Counted from the first letter of the stretch, positions 11,036-22,518 are shown. The stretch: DNA of 64,000 nt from Hofstenia miamia (GCA_004352715.1 SCFE01000087.1:574007-638006); one strand, 5' to 3'. Numbers and translations: made by a program. The notes: generated from the sequence alone by a model not told the origin.

Positions 11036-11640
11036 TTAGTTTGTAGTATCCCCATTAATTTTTTTCAGCAATAAATTCGCTTTTGTTCTTATTACTAACA
11101 CTATAAATAGAGATATTGAATTAAAAGTTGGTGAAGAAAACGTTAAACAAACAAATTCAGTTAAATATTTAGGTGTTCAAATTGATAATGAATTAAAATT
11201 TGCTCGAAAATATGATACTGTGACTAAGTTTCGAAACAAGTACAAAATTTTAACTCCTTTCTATCAAATTCAATGACATGCATTAATGATTTTATATAAA
11301 TTTATTCAGGGTCAACCTTCACTTGTATTCTTAAATGATCACATTAAGCTGAAAGATCAAAACAATACTATTCTTACAAAAGATCAATTACCAACCCCAT
11401 TTTGTAAGACTTGAAAAAATTATAAACAATATAAGATAAAAGTTAAATTGTTATTGTTACACAAACAACACACGTTAGGAGATGGAAACACATTACACTC
11501 ATTTCAAGACTTTATATAACCTCAACCAAACGCACAAATTATATAAATTATATATTTCCATTTAGGTTGTAATACTTAACTATTTATTTTTGTATTCTAC
11601 CATTAATCTAAAGCAATAAATTGCTTTTGACTCTTATTAT
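10111..11640 (+). mobile_element. CR1/L2-like LINE (copy C), RT to 3' end
   Basis: The frame to 10558 covers DLSKAFSSMNF, GVPQGTVLGPILF and an intact YQYADDT box. It then shifts to 10494-10676 (ISVNYLGVVID). The thumb is fused to the C-terminal block by the same internal deletion as copy B, followed by the family 3' UTR with (TA)n at about 11001-11032. The sequence then passes into another LINE C-terminus (VKYLGVQIDNELKFA, IQGQPSLVFL) and ends with gcaataaattgctttt and (TTA)n at about 11630. The part to about 11303 is an inverted duplicate of 3648-5036. Confidence 0.8.
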
Positions 11641-11792
11641 TATTCCTACTTCTCACAGCTTCATGCTGGTATTCCTCTCAGCTCGGGAAACTCAGCAGCT
11701 CCCAGGGAGTCTGAAAGCTTTCCTCAGGATTCTAGCTGTACCTAACAATGCTGCTTTCTGTGCTACCACTCCTTCCCACTTTGGTACTCCTA
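11641..11792 (-). mobile_element. LINE C-terminal fragment (RLE-type-like), cut by gap
   Basis: On the minus strand the frame reads GVPKWEGVVAQKAALLGTAR followed by ILRK, the conserved ORF end of a LINE group with a YMDD-F active site. A related RT piece lies at 33960-34431. The 3' tail (AATAATAATAA) coincides with the (TTA)n tail of the plus-strand LINE, so the two meet tail to tail. The rest is lost in the gap of 1000 N (11793-12792). Confidence 0.5.
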
Positions 11793-12792
11793 NNNNNNNN
11801 NNNNNNNNNNNNNNNNNNNNNNNNNNNNNNNNNNNNNNNNNNNNNNNNNNNNNNNNNNNNNNNNNNNNNNNNNNNNNNNNNNNNNNNNNNNNNNNNNNNN
11901 NNNNNNNNNNNNNNNNNNNNNNNNNNNNNNNNNNNNNNNNNNNNNNNNNNNNNNNNNNNNNNNNNNNNNNNNNNNNNNNNNNNNNNNNNNNNNNNNNNNN
12001 NNNNNNNNNNNNNNNNNNNNNNNNNNNNNNNNNNNNNNNNNNNNNNNNNNNNNNNNNNNNNNNNNNNNNNNNNNNNNNNNNNNNNNNNNNNNNNNNNNNN
12101 NNNNNNNNNNNNNNNNNNNNNNNNNNNNNNNNNNNNNNNNNNNNNNNNNNNNNNNNNNNNNNNNNNNNNNNNNNNNNNNNNNNNNNNNNNNNNNNNNNNN
12201 NNNNNNNNNNNNNNNNNNNNNNNNNNNNNNNNNNNNNNNNNNNNNNNNNNNNNNNNNNNNNNNNNNNNNNNNNNNNNNNNNNNNNNNNNNNNNNNNNNNN
12301 NNNNNNNNNNNNNNNNNNNNNNNNNNNNNNNNNNNNNNNNNNNNNNNNNNNNNNNNNNNNNNNNNNNNNNNNNNNNNNNNNNNNNNNNNNNNNNNNNNNN
12401 NNNNNNNNNNNNNNNNNNNNNNNNNNNNNNNNNNNNNNNNNNNNNNNNNNNNNNNNNNNNNNNNNNNNNNNNNNNNNNNNNNNNNNNNNNNNNNNNNNNN
12501 NNNNNNNNNNNNNNNNNNNNNNNNNNNNNNNNNNNNNNNNNNNNNNNNNNNNNNNNNNNNNNNNNNNNNNNNNNNNNNNNNNNNNNNNNNNNNNNNNNNN
12601 NNNNNNNNNNNNNNNNNNNNNNNNNNNNNNNNNNNNNNNNNNNNNNNNNNNNNNNNNNNNNNNNNNNNNNNNNNNNNNNNNNNNNNNNNNNNNNNNNNNN
12701 NNNNNNNNNNNNNNNNNNNNNNNNNNNNNNNNNNNNNNNNNNNNNNNNNNNNNNNNNNNNNNNNNNNNNNNNNNNNNNNNNNNNNNNNNNNN
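11793..12792. other. Assembly gap of 1000 N
   Basis: Only N bases. The round length suggests a placeholder of unknown true size. The right edge lies two bases from the end of a Tc1 element. Confidence 0.95.
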
Positions 12793-12795
12793 ATA

Positions 12796-14170
12796 CAGTA
12801 CTGGCCAAAAGTTTGGGAGCAGTAACCTGTCTAAAATGTGTTTTATGTTATTTCCTGGAAACTTCGTAAAATTCCTGGAATTCCCAATTTTTTCTTAGAA
12901 TTTACAACAGATTCATTTAGCCAGTCAAATTAAAACAACTTTAAATTTACACACAATACATTTTCACTGAAAAAGCACTATCATTATAGTTTGAAATATG
13001 GTCCGTAGTAGTGAAATTTCACAAACAAAGCATGCTCAAATTCATATCTCGTACGATGAGGGGTACAATTATCGCGCTGTAGCTGCTAGAATGGGCTTGT
13101 CAGTATCTTCGGTATCCAAAAGTGTTACTCGCTATCAGCAACTGCAAAATTTTTCCTCTCGCAAGGGGTCTGGAAGACCAAAAGTGACAACCCCTCAGAC
13201 AGACCATCTCATTCATCGTTACGTCGTCAATCAATCATTGTCTTCATCTTCTGAAGTCAAAGCAAATTTAGGTGCAGTAGTGCAGAATGTATCAACACGC
13301 ACCATAGGCGTCAATTGAATACTACCTTTGACCTTCCGTAGTGCAAACTGGCAGTCAAACCCAGATTGTCTTCAAAGAACATTCAAGACTGGTTGCGCTT
13401 CTGCAGGCAATACCAACTCTAAACCCTGAGATGTGGCATCAAGTAATGTTTAGTGACGAATCCAAGATTTGCCAGTTTACATCACACTGGCCACACATTT
13501 GGCGACCAAGAAACCAAAGATTCAATACACATTACACACAACAAACTGTCTGCTCAGCACCTTCTGTGATGATTTGAGGTGCTATAACTGCGAATGGGCG
13601 TGCTGTTCTGCATTTTGTTCCTCACAACGAGACAGTCAGAGTCAAGGCCTACCTCAAAATAATTCAGGAGAAAGTTCCCATGTTTATGCAGCTTCGCGGA
13701 ACATTTGTACTACAACGGTATAGTGCTCTTTGCCACAGAGCCAAACTTGTGAAACAGTAGACTGCATCACAAGACTTTCGACTGCTTGTGAACTAGCCGG
13801 AAACTCCCCAGACCTCAAAGTCAGAGAAAATTGCTGGCATCACATCAAAAACTGTCTGAGGAAGCACCAATGCACATCACTCGACGATCTGAAGGAGCAA
13901 ATTAAAGTGGTATGGTGCACAGAGATTACTGATGATTATTGTAGAAAGCTGAAAGAGTCAATGTCAAATCGCATTGCTGCGTGCCTGGCCAATAATGGCG
14001 GATATACAAAATATTAGTTAGTTTTTCTGAATTAACTATTTACTTTCTACACGGTGTTATCATATTGTTTCTACATTGTGTTATTATATTGTTTCTACAT
14101 TGCGTTTTTTAGTGGGAAATACAAACATTTCTAAATTTGGAAAGTGTTCCCAAACTTTTGGCCAGTACTG
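12796..14170 (+). mobile_element. Tc1-type DNA transposon, complete ends, dead
   Basis: Terminal inverted repeats begin CAGTACTGGCCAAAAGTTTG at 12796 and end with the complement at 14170. About 23 bases are identical at the ends. TA dinucleotides at 12794-12795 and 14171-14172 are the expected target duplication. The length of 1,375 bp is usual for a single-ORF Tc1 element. Confidence 0.9.
12998..14017 (+). pseudogene. Tc1 transposase, frameshifted and mutated
   Basis: The N-terminal frame (12998-13318) holds the paired-like helix-turn-helix DNA-binding region (YNYRAVAARMGLSVSSVSKS and KGSGRPKVTT). The catalytic part is spread over other frames. VMFSDESKI supplies the first Asp. The second Asp position, normally QDSA, reads RYSA (Tyr codon at 13719-13721). 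The Glu block reads NSPDLKVRENCWH instead of NSPDLNPIEN. At least two frameshifts and the Asp-to-Tyr change abolish catalysis. Confidence 0.85.
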
Positions 14171-14414
14171 TATATATAATAAAAATAACAAGAAACATTT
14201 AATAAAGTTTGCTGTTCACTGAGATTTTCGAAAACGTTTTTCTTGACTAAGCATTCAATGTTGAGAGCATTGAACAATAATTTCGTTGAGTTGAATTATT
14301 TTATTATGCAACACAGAAATATTTTAATATGCAAAATAGCTTTAACCGTCTATTTTCTTCACCAAAGTTCAACAACCTCAATTTGCATCAATTGCGCAAT
14401 TTAGAGAGAGACAG

Positions 14415-15240
14415 ATGAGAGAAATTCTAGGTAAAATAGGCATCGAAGAGATCAGCTTTCTCCAAATCCGAGTGAGCAGAGAAAAGGTTCGCTTTCAAGC
14501 TGAGGAGATCAGGTTTAGAATGAAGGGAACGCAAGAAAGAATAAGAGTATTGAAGAGATTCAGAGGAGAAGCTGGACAGCAGAGAGATTCTGTCGAGTTC
14601 CATGAAGTTGATGACATCTTTTGTGAGAAAAGAGCGTTTCAAAAATCGGAAAGACCGGAACGGCGTTTGAAAGATTCCAATTTATTCAAAGAGAAATACA
14701 AAAGGAGAGAAACAAGCTTTTCCTGACGACGAGGAACAAATGAAGAAATATCTTGGTGAAGAAAGGTGTACTAATCGTCAGCAAAGAAAGAGTCGTTAAA
14801 AATGGGGAATGAAAAAGACAGCAGCACTTAGAGATACAAAATCACTCTTAGATCTAGCATATTGAGGAGCAGCTAAACAAGCAGATGGGGAAATAGAATG
14901 GACAGACAGGTTGAAGCGAAAAAATGAGTGATCACAAAGTTCAAGCGGAACAGGGACTTACAGAGTTGTAAAAAATGTGATCAGGGCTAGAGCACAAAAC
15001 CAAGTCAAGGAGGGGGGCGCAGGAAGTAGGAGAAAATACAAGTTGTTCAAAAGAGCAGGAAGAAAGATCCAGGACAGCGGAATCAGGCTTCATTAGAGCC
15101 AAATGCATTCCAACAAATATTAGGAAAGTTGAAGTCACCACAGTTTGTGTTGTAATAATTGTGAAAAATTTTCTAAATTTTGATAATGGCCAAGACAAAT
15201 TATTGAAAGGACATCTATTGGGTTCATAGATTTTCTTCAA
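14415..15240 (-). mobile_element. LINE endonuclease C-terminus to pre-RT fragment
   Basis: On the minus strand 15240-14941 reads CSFEQLVFSPTSCAPLLDLV and SSPDHIFYNSVSP, the late endonuclease blocks. 14642-14427 ends LEKADLFDAYFT, the typical pre-RT sequence. Between them the frame is broken. GC content is higher than in the flanking CR1/L2-like copies, suggesting another family. Confidence 0.65.
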
Positions 15241-15429
15241 TATACTCTATATTTAAAATTTCGTCATTTGAATTTCGTTTGTGGATATGTAAGTACTCAT
15301 TCAATTTTTTACGCTATAAAATACGAGAATATTAGTTATTAAATGTTTTTCAAGATCCTAACAGTAATTCTTAAAACATTTATCATCTAGCGTTGTAACC
15401 CAATGTAAACTGGAAAGCATAATGCATAA

Positions 15430-15653
15430 ACAACAATTTCTTTGCCCCGCCACCGAGCTTCAAGAAATCTTTGATGGCTTTCCTCTTTGCTGAGCCCTTC
15501 TCCAACTTCGCCTACTCTTCCATTTGCTCCTATTTCATCTCCTGTGACTGTCCTCGCTGCCGTAAAATTTGACTTGTTTTTATTTTTTTGTTGTGTATGC
15601 CTTCAGCGGCTAATAAAGTCATTTATTATTATTATTATTATTATTATTTACCA
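15430..15653 (+). mobile_element. LINE 3' end with (ATT)n tail
   Basis: A GC-richer block of about 170 bp ends with GGCTAATAAAGTCATTTATT and about eight ATT units (15627-15652). The layout matches the other LINE 3' ends in the window. The coding part could not be assigned. Confidence 0.5.
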
Positions 15654-15675
15654 GTTGCCACAAAGTTATGCTTAC

Positions 15676-15801
15676 CATTTGGTATTTATTGAGAATTCTT
15701 TTACTAAATGACGCAAGTCAATGTAGGATGAAATATGCATTCCATGAAAACGCTCCAAATTTATATTATCCCCATCAATTCCAACACCAAACTTAAGAAC
15801 G
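15676..15801 (-). CDS. EXD2: EXD2-type 3'-5' exonuclease, following exon
   Basis: The 126-nt exon encodes VLKFGVGIDGDNINLERFHG and then SSYIDLRHLVKEF, matching the EXD2 segment ILKVGVGCSEDA...CLDLRYLA that carries the second conserved Asp of the DEDD fold. Acceptor is TAATTTAG above 15801 and donor is GTAAGC at 15675. One leading base completes the Asp codon left open by the upstream exon (intron 15802-16590, 789 bp), and the exon ends in phase 2. The remaining C-terminal blocks (the D-x-x-x-D region with YAA.DA) are not visible in the window. They would lie beyond the LINE cluster, inside the 1000-N gap or outside. Confidence 0.85.
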
Positions 15802-16590
15802 CTAAATTACAGTCACTAAATTTTCTAATTGCAATGACGTTTTCAGGAAAGATATTTTTGTTACTTTCAATAAAATAATAATAATAAAAAGGGTTGTAAG
15901 TGAGCACAGAAATTTCAAAAAATTCTTTTGTAATAAAATGTAATCGTTAGAGCGAATGAGTAGAATGTAAATAAAATTTAGCGGAATAATTTTTTAGAAA
16001 AAGCATATCGAAAAATTAAAACAATATCTACATCCTTGCGGATCAACAAATCGTTCAAAGTGATTTTGTAAAGTTGTTGTAGTAACGAAACATGTACGCT
16101 ATGAAATTCTAGTCAAAATTAAAATGAAAAAATCAATAAAATTACACTTCTCAAATGATTCGGGTATCAATTCACTTCAATAAAACTATTAAGCAGTCAT
16201 TATGACTTACATGTTTCGCATTCATTTCTCGCAAAAAGTTAAATTACAGATATTAAAAGAATTGCATTTAGAAATACAAAACCCTCGTTAACGTACACTG
16301 AAGCCTGTGCGGAATTAGAATGGCGAACGTAAACCAACCCAAAACGTAGATTTTTTGATAAACAACTGTTTACTAATACTAAGCCTATTTGCATGAAAAT
16401 ATTCAGAACAGCTTTACTTCACGTTCATATTTATAATACTGCAGAAACCGAGCACAACATTAAGAATTTGCTGTCTTGAATCTCACACTCCATTCAAAAC
16501 ACAAAACGCGCTTATCAATATTACGTCATAGTAAGCTATGAAGCATATGAGTGTGCATATATATCAGTAATAAGAATTATAAATTCATAC

Positions 16591-16900
16591 TCGTTCCTAG
16601 AAATGACTGAATTTAACTTAGCAAGACTTTCACGATTAAGACGATTTACCCTGAAGAGGTAGGCCTGACCTGAAGGAGTTGCTAACTGTAACAAAGAAAC
16701 AGAACTAATTTTTTGATCTTTGTCTCGCGCCCATTCACAGTCCAAACCAAGTAATGGAAAATTATTAATAGCTTCATTAATGGAGTTGATGGCTTTTTCA
16801 ACATCAGTATCAATCGAAATTAAATGAATTTTAATGCCACATTTAGCAAGGGAGACGCTCTTGCGAACAACATGGGAACGAACATAATCTTTATACACTT
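16591..16900 (-). CDS. EXD2: EXD2-type 3'-5' exonuclease, exon with motif I
   Basis: The 310-nt exon encodes about 103 residues with a block close to the EXD2 (exonuclease 3'-5' domain-containing 2) signature: FPLLGLDCEWA, then SSVSLLQLATPSGQAYLF. The DxE in LDCEWA is motif I of the DEDD exonuclease fold and provides two metal ligands. The 3' splice site is TTTTTTAG just above 16900 and the donor is GTATGA at 16590. The exon starts with two bases completing a codon and ends in phase 2, which joins in frame to the exon at 15676-15801. EXD2 proteins are DEDD-family nucleases acting in mitochondria and DNA end resection. The N-terminal membrane anchor exon is not found here, so the gene is partial. 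Confidence 0.85.
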
Positions 16901-17563
16901 CTAAAAAATCAAATTAAAACAAATAATACAACAAATATTGTGAAATTTCCTTGAAATAATTTATCGAAATGAATATTGAATTTCAAAAGTGATAAATTAA
17001 AAATGAAAATGTTTTTTCGAAATAAGGTTGGCGAAAAAAATGGAACTACAGTATATCAATGGGCCCTTTCTAACTCAGAAAATAGAGGATTTAAATCTTA
17101 GAAATTGTAAAATCTAAAATATAACATCATAAAATACGATTTTGGCAAGTCTGCAATATTTGTTACACTTAGAAAACGGATATTGTCGTATTTTTATTGC
17201 AATGATATTTCAGATAATATAATTGATACAAAATTATTTTAATAAGCAGATGATAAATATTGTTTTAAAATAAATTGCTTATATTATTAGTATTTAATAG
17301 ATTTTTAATAAAATAATTAATTTATAAAAATTTATTGCATTTCGCTTTTTTAATAAGCATATTTTTCTAAAAAACTGCCCTTTGAAATAAATCTTGAAAG
17401 TTGAAATCTAGCAGTGCTGAAAATGTAGAAATCGTATTCATATTATATTGTAGCTTTTTAATAAACAATTATATCTATGTATTTAAGATAACCAACCATT
17501 AATAAATCAGTATAATATAATGAGATATTTATTTACAAACTCAAACATGCGGCTGCACACAAG
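16901..17563. other. Unassigned AT-rich DNA
   Basis: Very AT-rich with no supported coding. It lies upstream of the visible EXD2 exon and is probably intron. Confidence 0.5.
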
Positions 17564-17565
17564 TA

Positions 17566-18180
17566 CCGTATTTTTCGGACTATAAGGCGCGCATAAAATC
17601 CCTATATTTGTAAAAAAATCGGCAATGCGCCTTATATTTCAGTGCGCCTTATCTATGAACAGTGTATGTTCACACTGCGCTGAAAAGTCTGTCAAAATGT
17701 TTTAGTACGACTTTGGTAAGCGACGAAGCCACTCCCCTTGATTGTCGTGGAATCAGCTTTCTATGCTGTCTAGACAGACTTGTTTTGGGGTGGCAAACTC
17801 TGAGCAGAAACCAACTGATTCGAGCTTATCCTGGCGACGATAAACCAATCAGAGCCAAGCAATCAACAACAGATCAACATCCGGTAATTAAGGACCCCAA
17901 AATGGCACCTGTTAAGAGACATGCTTACGACGCGAATTTCAAACTCAAGGCCATCAGCCACGCAATACAACATGGGAATAGAGCAGCTGCGAAACAATTC
18001 AATATTAATGAATCAATGGTACGGAAGTGGAGGAAACAAGAAGATGACCTGCGTCAAGTAAAGAAGACGAAGAAGAGTTTCCGAGGGAACAAGGCAAGAT
18101 GGCCACAGTTACCGTTTTTTATTGCCAGTTGCAGAAAGTTCTGCGTTAAATCGACGTGGAGCTTTATCGTCCACATGTGA
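17566..18180 (+). mobile_element. Pogo/Tigger-like transposon, 5' fragment
   Basis: The left terminal inverted repeat CCGTATTTTTCGGACTATAA begins at 17566 after a TA dinucleotide. From ATG 17902 the frame MAPVKRHAYDANFKLKAI... NRAAAKQFNINESMVRKWRK encodes the N-terminal helix-turn-helix of the pogo-type transposase, ending at about 18108 (NKARWPQL). After that the sequence leaves the family, so the DDE core and right terminus are absent. The stop is at 18180. Confidence 0.85.
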
Positions 18181-19676
18181 TTTGTCAAAAGTTAAAGTGA
18201 CAAGTAATTATTTTCACAAATTAATTCCGAATTCAAATTACATGGCTTGGTTTAAAGCGTGGAGTACGTACTCCACGGTTTAAAGCTAATTTATCAAAAA
18301 CACAAAATTAATAAAATCAAGTAAATTTATAATTTGATCTTGTTCCCCTCTTGTAATTCTTTGCTGTTTTTGATGGATTATGCTACACTAGATCAAAGTA
18401 AGGTATCTTAGAATAGAAATTATCAATGAAATCTGGTCATTGAATTGAAAATAATAAATAATTTCAAAACGTTAAAAAATTATATAGCATTCACTAAAAC
18501 TGTGGTCTATTCGTTCAATTTCAACCTATGTTTTCCAAATGTTTAGTCCAAATTTCATTCAAAATGGCTATATTTCTCATTCCTAGTTTCACTTAAGTAG
18601 TGCAGTAATTTGCTCCTCGTCATAAACTACAGAAACGCAGGAGTATGCATTTTTTAATTGGAACCCTAACCCCAAATAGAATTTTTTAGTTTAATAAATT
18701 AATCAATTTTTGCGTTTCAGAATATAGATTATTTCCAATTTTTGGCAATAATTAGAATAAAAATATTAGATCAAAAATAATAGTAAGTTAACCAGTTTGG
18801 TATCAATAAAAATCAATATATAACACACAAAAAATTTTCAAACATCTGTTAGCACTAAAAAGAAATTGTTCTAGAAAATCAAAAGTTAGATATTGCTAAT
18901 GGGAAATTTGGTTCTGCCATAGATACCTTATGTAAATGCTGTGATCATAGTTTAATTTCTCTAGGTTTGACATGACAAGATGAGGTGTCAGACAGAATGT
19001 CACAATGGTGTGAAATAAGGCTAATGTTAAGCCTTCAATATACATAAAACATTGAATTGGGTGGGGGAAGAATGATATATTTTTTGGTCATCAAATTGAG
19101 CAGTACACTCAACAGCCAATGCTATATAACTTTACTAGACAGAATAATAATGCTTATGGAATAAGAAATTGATTATATATTTCAGGAAGATTTAAGTGAA
19201 TCATAAATAATTGGCAATCGATTTGTAAGGTATTCAATAGGTTAATTAATTTCCAATTATTGTATTAATTGCAACATCAATTTAATATTGTCTACCCCTG
19301 CAGACATAGAATAGAGCCAATACATATTATATACTATGATTATTATAGGTAGGGCAGTGAGCAGGATTTTACACCACGGGAATATCTCCGTCATAAGTAA
19401 CCAAAAGTGGACCGAAGCCCTCAAATTTTTTGGAAATATTGATGAATTCGACGCCAAGAAATGCATTTCACTACCTTAGTTTATAATTTGTTAATATCTT
19501 TTCCGAAATTTTTTTATTTAACTAGCCAAAGGCAATTTTGAAAATCTGACTGAGAGAAATTCCACACCTTGCTTACGCCACTGGTTACAGGTAAATATTT
19601 CATGAGGAATGCAAGCAGCTCTGCTCTGTTCAGGTGGGGAACGCTCCCCCAGTCCCCCCCCTCTGGGTGTGCCTCT
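18181..19676. other. Unassigned DNA with a palindrome
   Basis: No coding is supported. A palindrome flanked by direct repeats lies at 18249-18286. A GC-richer block at about 19345-19480 may be an old transposon piece but was not identified. Confidence 0.45.
18249..18286. repeat. 18-bp palindrome flanked by 10-bp direct repeats
   Basis: GTGGAGTACGTACTCCAC at 18259-18276 is a perfect palindrome. GGTTTAAAGC stands directly on both sides (18249-18258 and 18277-18286). The arrangement resembles a target duplication around an excision remnant. Confidence 0.85.
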
Positions 19677-19677
19677 G

Positions 19678-19745
<68 letters not shown>
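19677..19745. repeat. (TCA)n microsatellite
   Basis: About 23 uninterrupted TCA units follow a C-rich block ending in CTCTG. Confidence 0.95.
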
Positions 19746-20149
19746 GTATTTGGAGGTAATCAAAGCGTGCCATTAATTACTAAAATCTATCACGGAATTA
19801 TTATTTACAATATTCAAACAAAGCAAATGTGAAACATTAAAAGCATTGGGTGAATTGTTTCGATTGTTTGGTTTATGCCTTGAAATGACCAATGGATTAA
19901 TCCGTTGAAACCATGTAAAGTGGTGAAAACCGGTACTTTATAATGTGAGGTCAGGTCAAAGCCGGTACCCACATGAGGGTATCTTGGGCACCGGACTGGT
20001 CAACACCGATCACCGTCAAGAGGTGAGCAGACCTGGACCGGTCATGGTCGCCAATTGAAGCACTGCTTTCATCTCCGCAACAATGTATCTCAATCCTGTG
20101 GAAGTCACAGAAGACTTCGTTTAGGTAAAATTTTTCAACCAATACTTCA
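19746..20149. other. Unassigned, locally GC-rich block
   Basis: Bases 19930-20110 are clearly richer in G and C than the surroundings (several CCGGT and GGTACC words). No tRNA, rRNA or protein family was recognised. It could be the 5' part of the LINE that follows. Confidence 0.35.
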
Positions 20150-20440
20150 CTTCCGCTTATATCTCTCCAGTAAAAATAATATTACAATATACTACAGTGA
20201 TTTTCAACTGCACCAAATAATTTCTTCATCCTCTTCTTTGGTAGTTGATAAAATTTCTCCTAAATGGATCAAAGCCTATGCTGGACACCTAACAAATCCT
20301 GTATTCCAAATTATTTCAAAAGGTAATTAGCACACAAACTTGGCCTGCTCAACATACACTTATTCATAAATGTGATGTGAAGACTGATGTTAATAATTAC
20401 CATCCAATTTCAATTCTACCAAATCTTTCACTACTTCTGC
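20150..20440 (+). mobile_element. LINE pre-RT and RT start fragment
   Basis: The frame reads VVDKISPKWIKAYAGHLTNP and, shifted, DVNNYHPISILPNLS, the usual opening blocks of a non-LTR RT. The copy is cut within the LPNLSK block and followed by a TTCTACTAC-rich stretch. Confidence 0.65.
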
Positions 20441-20586
20441 TTTTACTACAACTTCTACCTTCTTCTACAACTTCTACTACAACGCGTGGGAAATTAATAA
20501 ATTAAAGCATTTGAATACATAAAGTATATTTCGTTTTAAGTCAAATCTGAACAAGGAAATTATCAATTTGTTATCCAAAGATTCAG

Positions 20587-21640
20587 ATGGAACAAAACAA
20601 TGACTGTGATGGAAATGTTGACAGAGGTCGTGTGAAAATATCTGATATTTATGGTCCACTTGATAGTGTCCTAAGCGATCTGGCAGCACTGGTTACAACA
20701 AAAAGGCAAATTAATAGTGGTATGTTTCAGAATATAAACAAGCAAATAAATACTGTAAAAAACAATATAATTCAATACTTTGATGAAAATTTAAACCAAA
20801 ATCAAGATCAAGCTAATTAATATTCCTCCAACCAAAATGCTGACTATCAAATTCCTTCAATCTTGTCCTTTGCACATATTGCATCTAGATCACAAGAAAA
20901 ATATGCAAACATTCAAGTGTCTATTGGGAAGGACCAACGCCCCAGCAACACTGAGACAAATCAGGTAAAACAAAAAATTGCAGAGGCATTGCAAAAGCAC
21001 AATATGAATGCTACAATATGTAAGTGTTTTATAAATTCTAAATAAACTTTTCCTCTGAGGAGGATCTTGAAAAGATCTCTAGTGTCCTCAAAAATGAATT
21101 AACAAATGAAGTAAAATGCAAAACACCATTACTTCCCAAGTTACTAATATCTAATATTCCTTCATATGTAGATGTTTCTAATACAGCTAATATCAGTGAT
21201 GATATTATGAATTCAAATGAATTTCTTAAACAATTTATGCAGGAGAATATAAAAGAATTGTTTGATGTGCTTTTTGGCTTCAAACGTAAATATTCAAACA
21301 GTGTTGTTTGCAAAGTCAGCCCTTTAATCAGAAAACTCATATTAGACAGTGGAATGACGCTAAAAATTGCATGGCACATGTGTCCAGTGTCTGATCGGAT
21401 CCATGTTGTGCAATGCCTCAAATGTGCTAAATATGGACATAAAAATAAGGAATGTAAAACAAAAGAGGAGTTTTGTATGTATTGCTCCGAAAGTCATAAC
21501 TTTGCAGAATGTCAATATTGATTTGATTTAGAACAACATAAATGTGTAAATTGTAAGAATGCATCAGGGCTACATGTAAAAGATAAATGGCAAACACATA
21601 ATTCCTTTAGTCCTGAATGTCCAGCGCGCATTCAACAACG
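20587..21640 (+). pseudogene. LINE ORF1 (gag-like) with zinc knuckles
   Basis: Three frames, 20587-20820, 20863-21045 and 21207-21521, form a nucleic-acid-binding ORF1. The last contains CLKCAKYGHKNKEC (CX2CX4HX4C) and CMYCSESHNFAEC, and after a stop at about 21520 a third knuckle starts at CVNCKN. Three knuckles in this spacing are typical of Jockey/I-group ORF1 proteins, which package the LINE RNA. Stops after the first and second blocks disable it. No ORF2 follows downstream. A related copy lies on the minus strand at 58363-58914. Confidence 0.75.
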
Positions 21641-21660
21641 TTGCTCTGTTATCAAATGGA

Positions 21661-22370
21661 CTACGTTGCCTGGTTTTCCACTCACTGACTGACTACCTGA
21701 TATACTGGAATAGTAAGTTTTTAAAATTCGGCCCATTTTTAGCCCATCATTTCCATTCTTTTGGCTCTAATTCAGCACAGCCCACGAGCTGAGCAGCCCA
21801 TGTCCAGCTCTGATTAAACCATTTTTCTTAATCGACCTGCCCATCCCTCATTATTTTCAAATTTGCAAATAGACTTGAAGAAAATTCTTTGTGGAAAAAC
21901 GGTTTGTCCATTTCAATGGTTTATTGTCGTTTATGATGGATGCTAGGCAGTTTAAGATCAAACTAAATATAACTTTTGGACTAAAATACTGCTTGCTGAT
22001 TGCGTGAAGCCCGGAGCCATCTTGTGGATGACAAGGAAATTGATACTCTTTCATAATACATGTTGGCCACAAAAGTCGTTCATGTGCAGTAGATTTCACG
22101 TCATTTTTTGCGAAAATGATTCCCTAGGATCATAGAACAGAGCATTAGTATATTTTAACACTTAAAAATTTGATTTATACCCTGTACATGTAAGGATTTT
22201 CAATTGTTTTGTTTCATATTAGGGTAATGCGGGACAAAATCAAATGTTTCAATTTAAATATAAGCAATACCAAAGGCAAATTGTTAGAGTATTTTTAGTT
22301 TACAATCTGTTCGAATTGACTAGGGATTACGATTATATTTTTTTGATAAATTGTTATTTCTTAGATGACT
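21661..22370. other. Unassigned DNA
   Basis: An open minus frame (22099-21857) has no recognised relatives. The sequence CAGAGCTGGACATGGGC, reading down from about 21818 on the minus strand, resembles hAT termini but no partner end was found. Confidence 0.35.
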
Positions 22371-22518
22371 TAGAAAGCACAAATAGAAAACATTTTACTT
22401 TTTTACTTAACACTCCACTGATGGCGACTGAACTAGCATCGCAGTTGACTATAGACTCACGAGAGTAGTCAGGTGTGTTAAGACTTGGAATATTTCTGAG
22501 TTCAAACTTGACGGAGGG

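Noticed and set aside
19514-19763. Poly-Asp and poly-Met frames
   Set aside because: They are translations of the (TCA)n microsatellite on the minus strand, not proteins.
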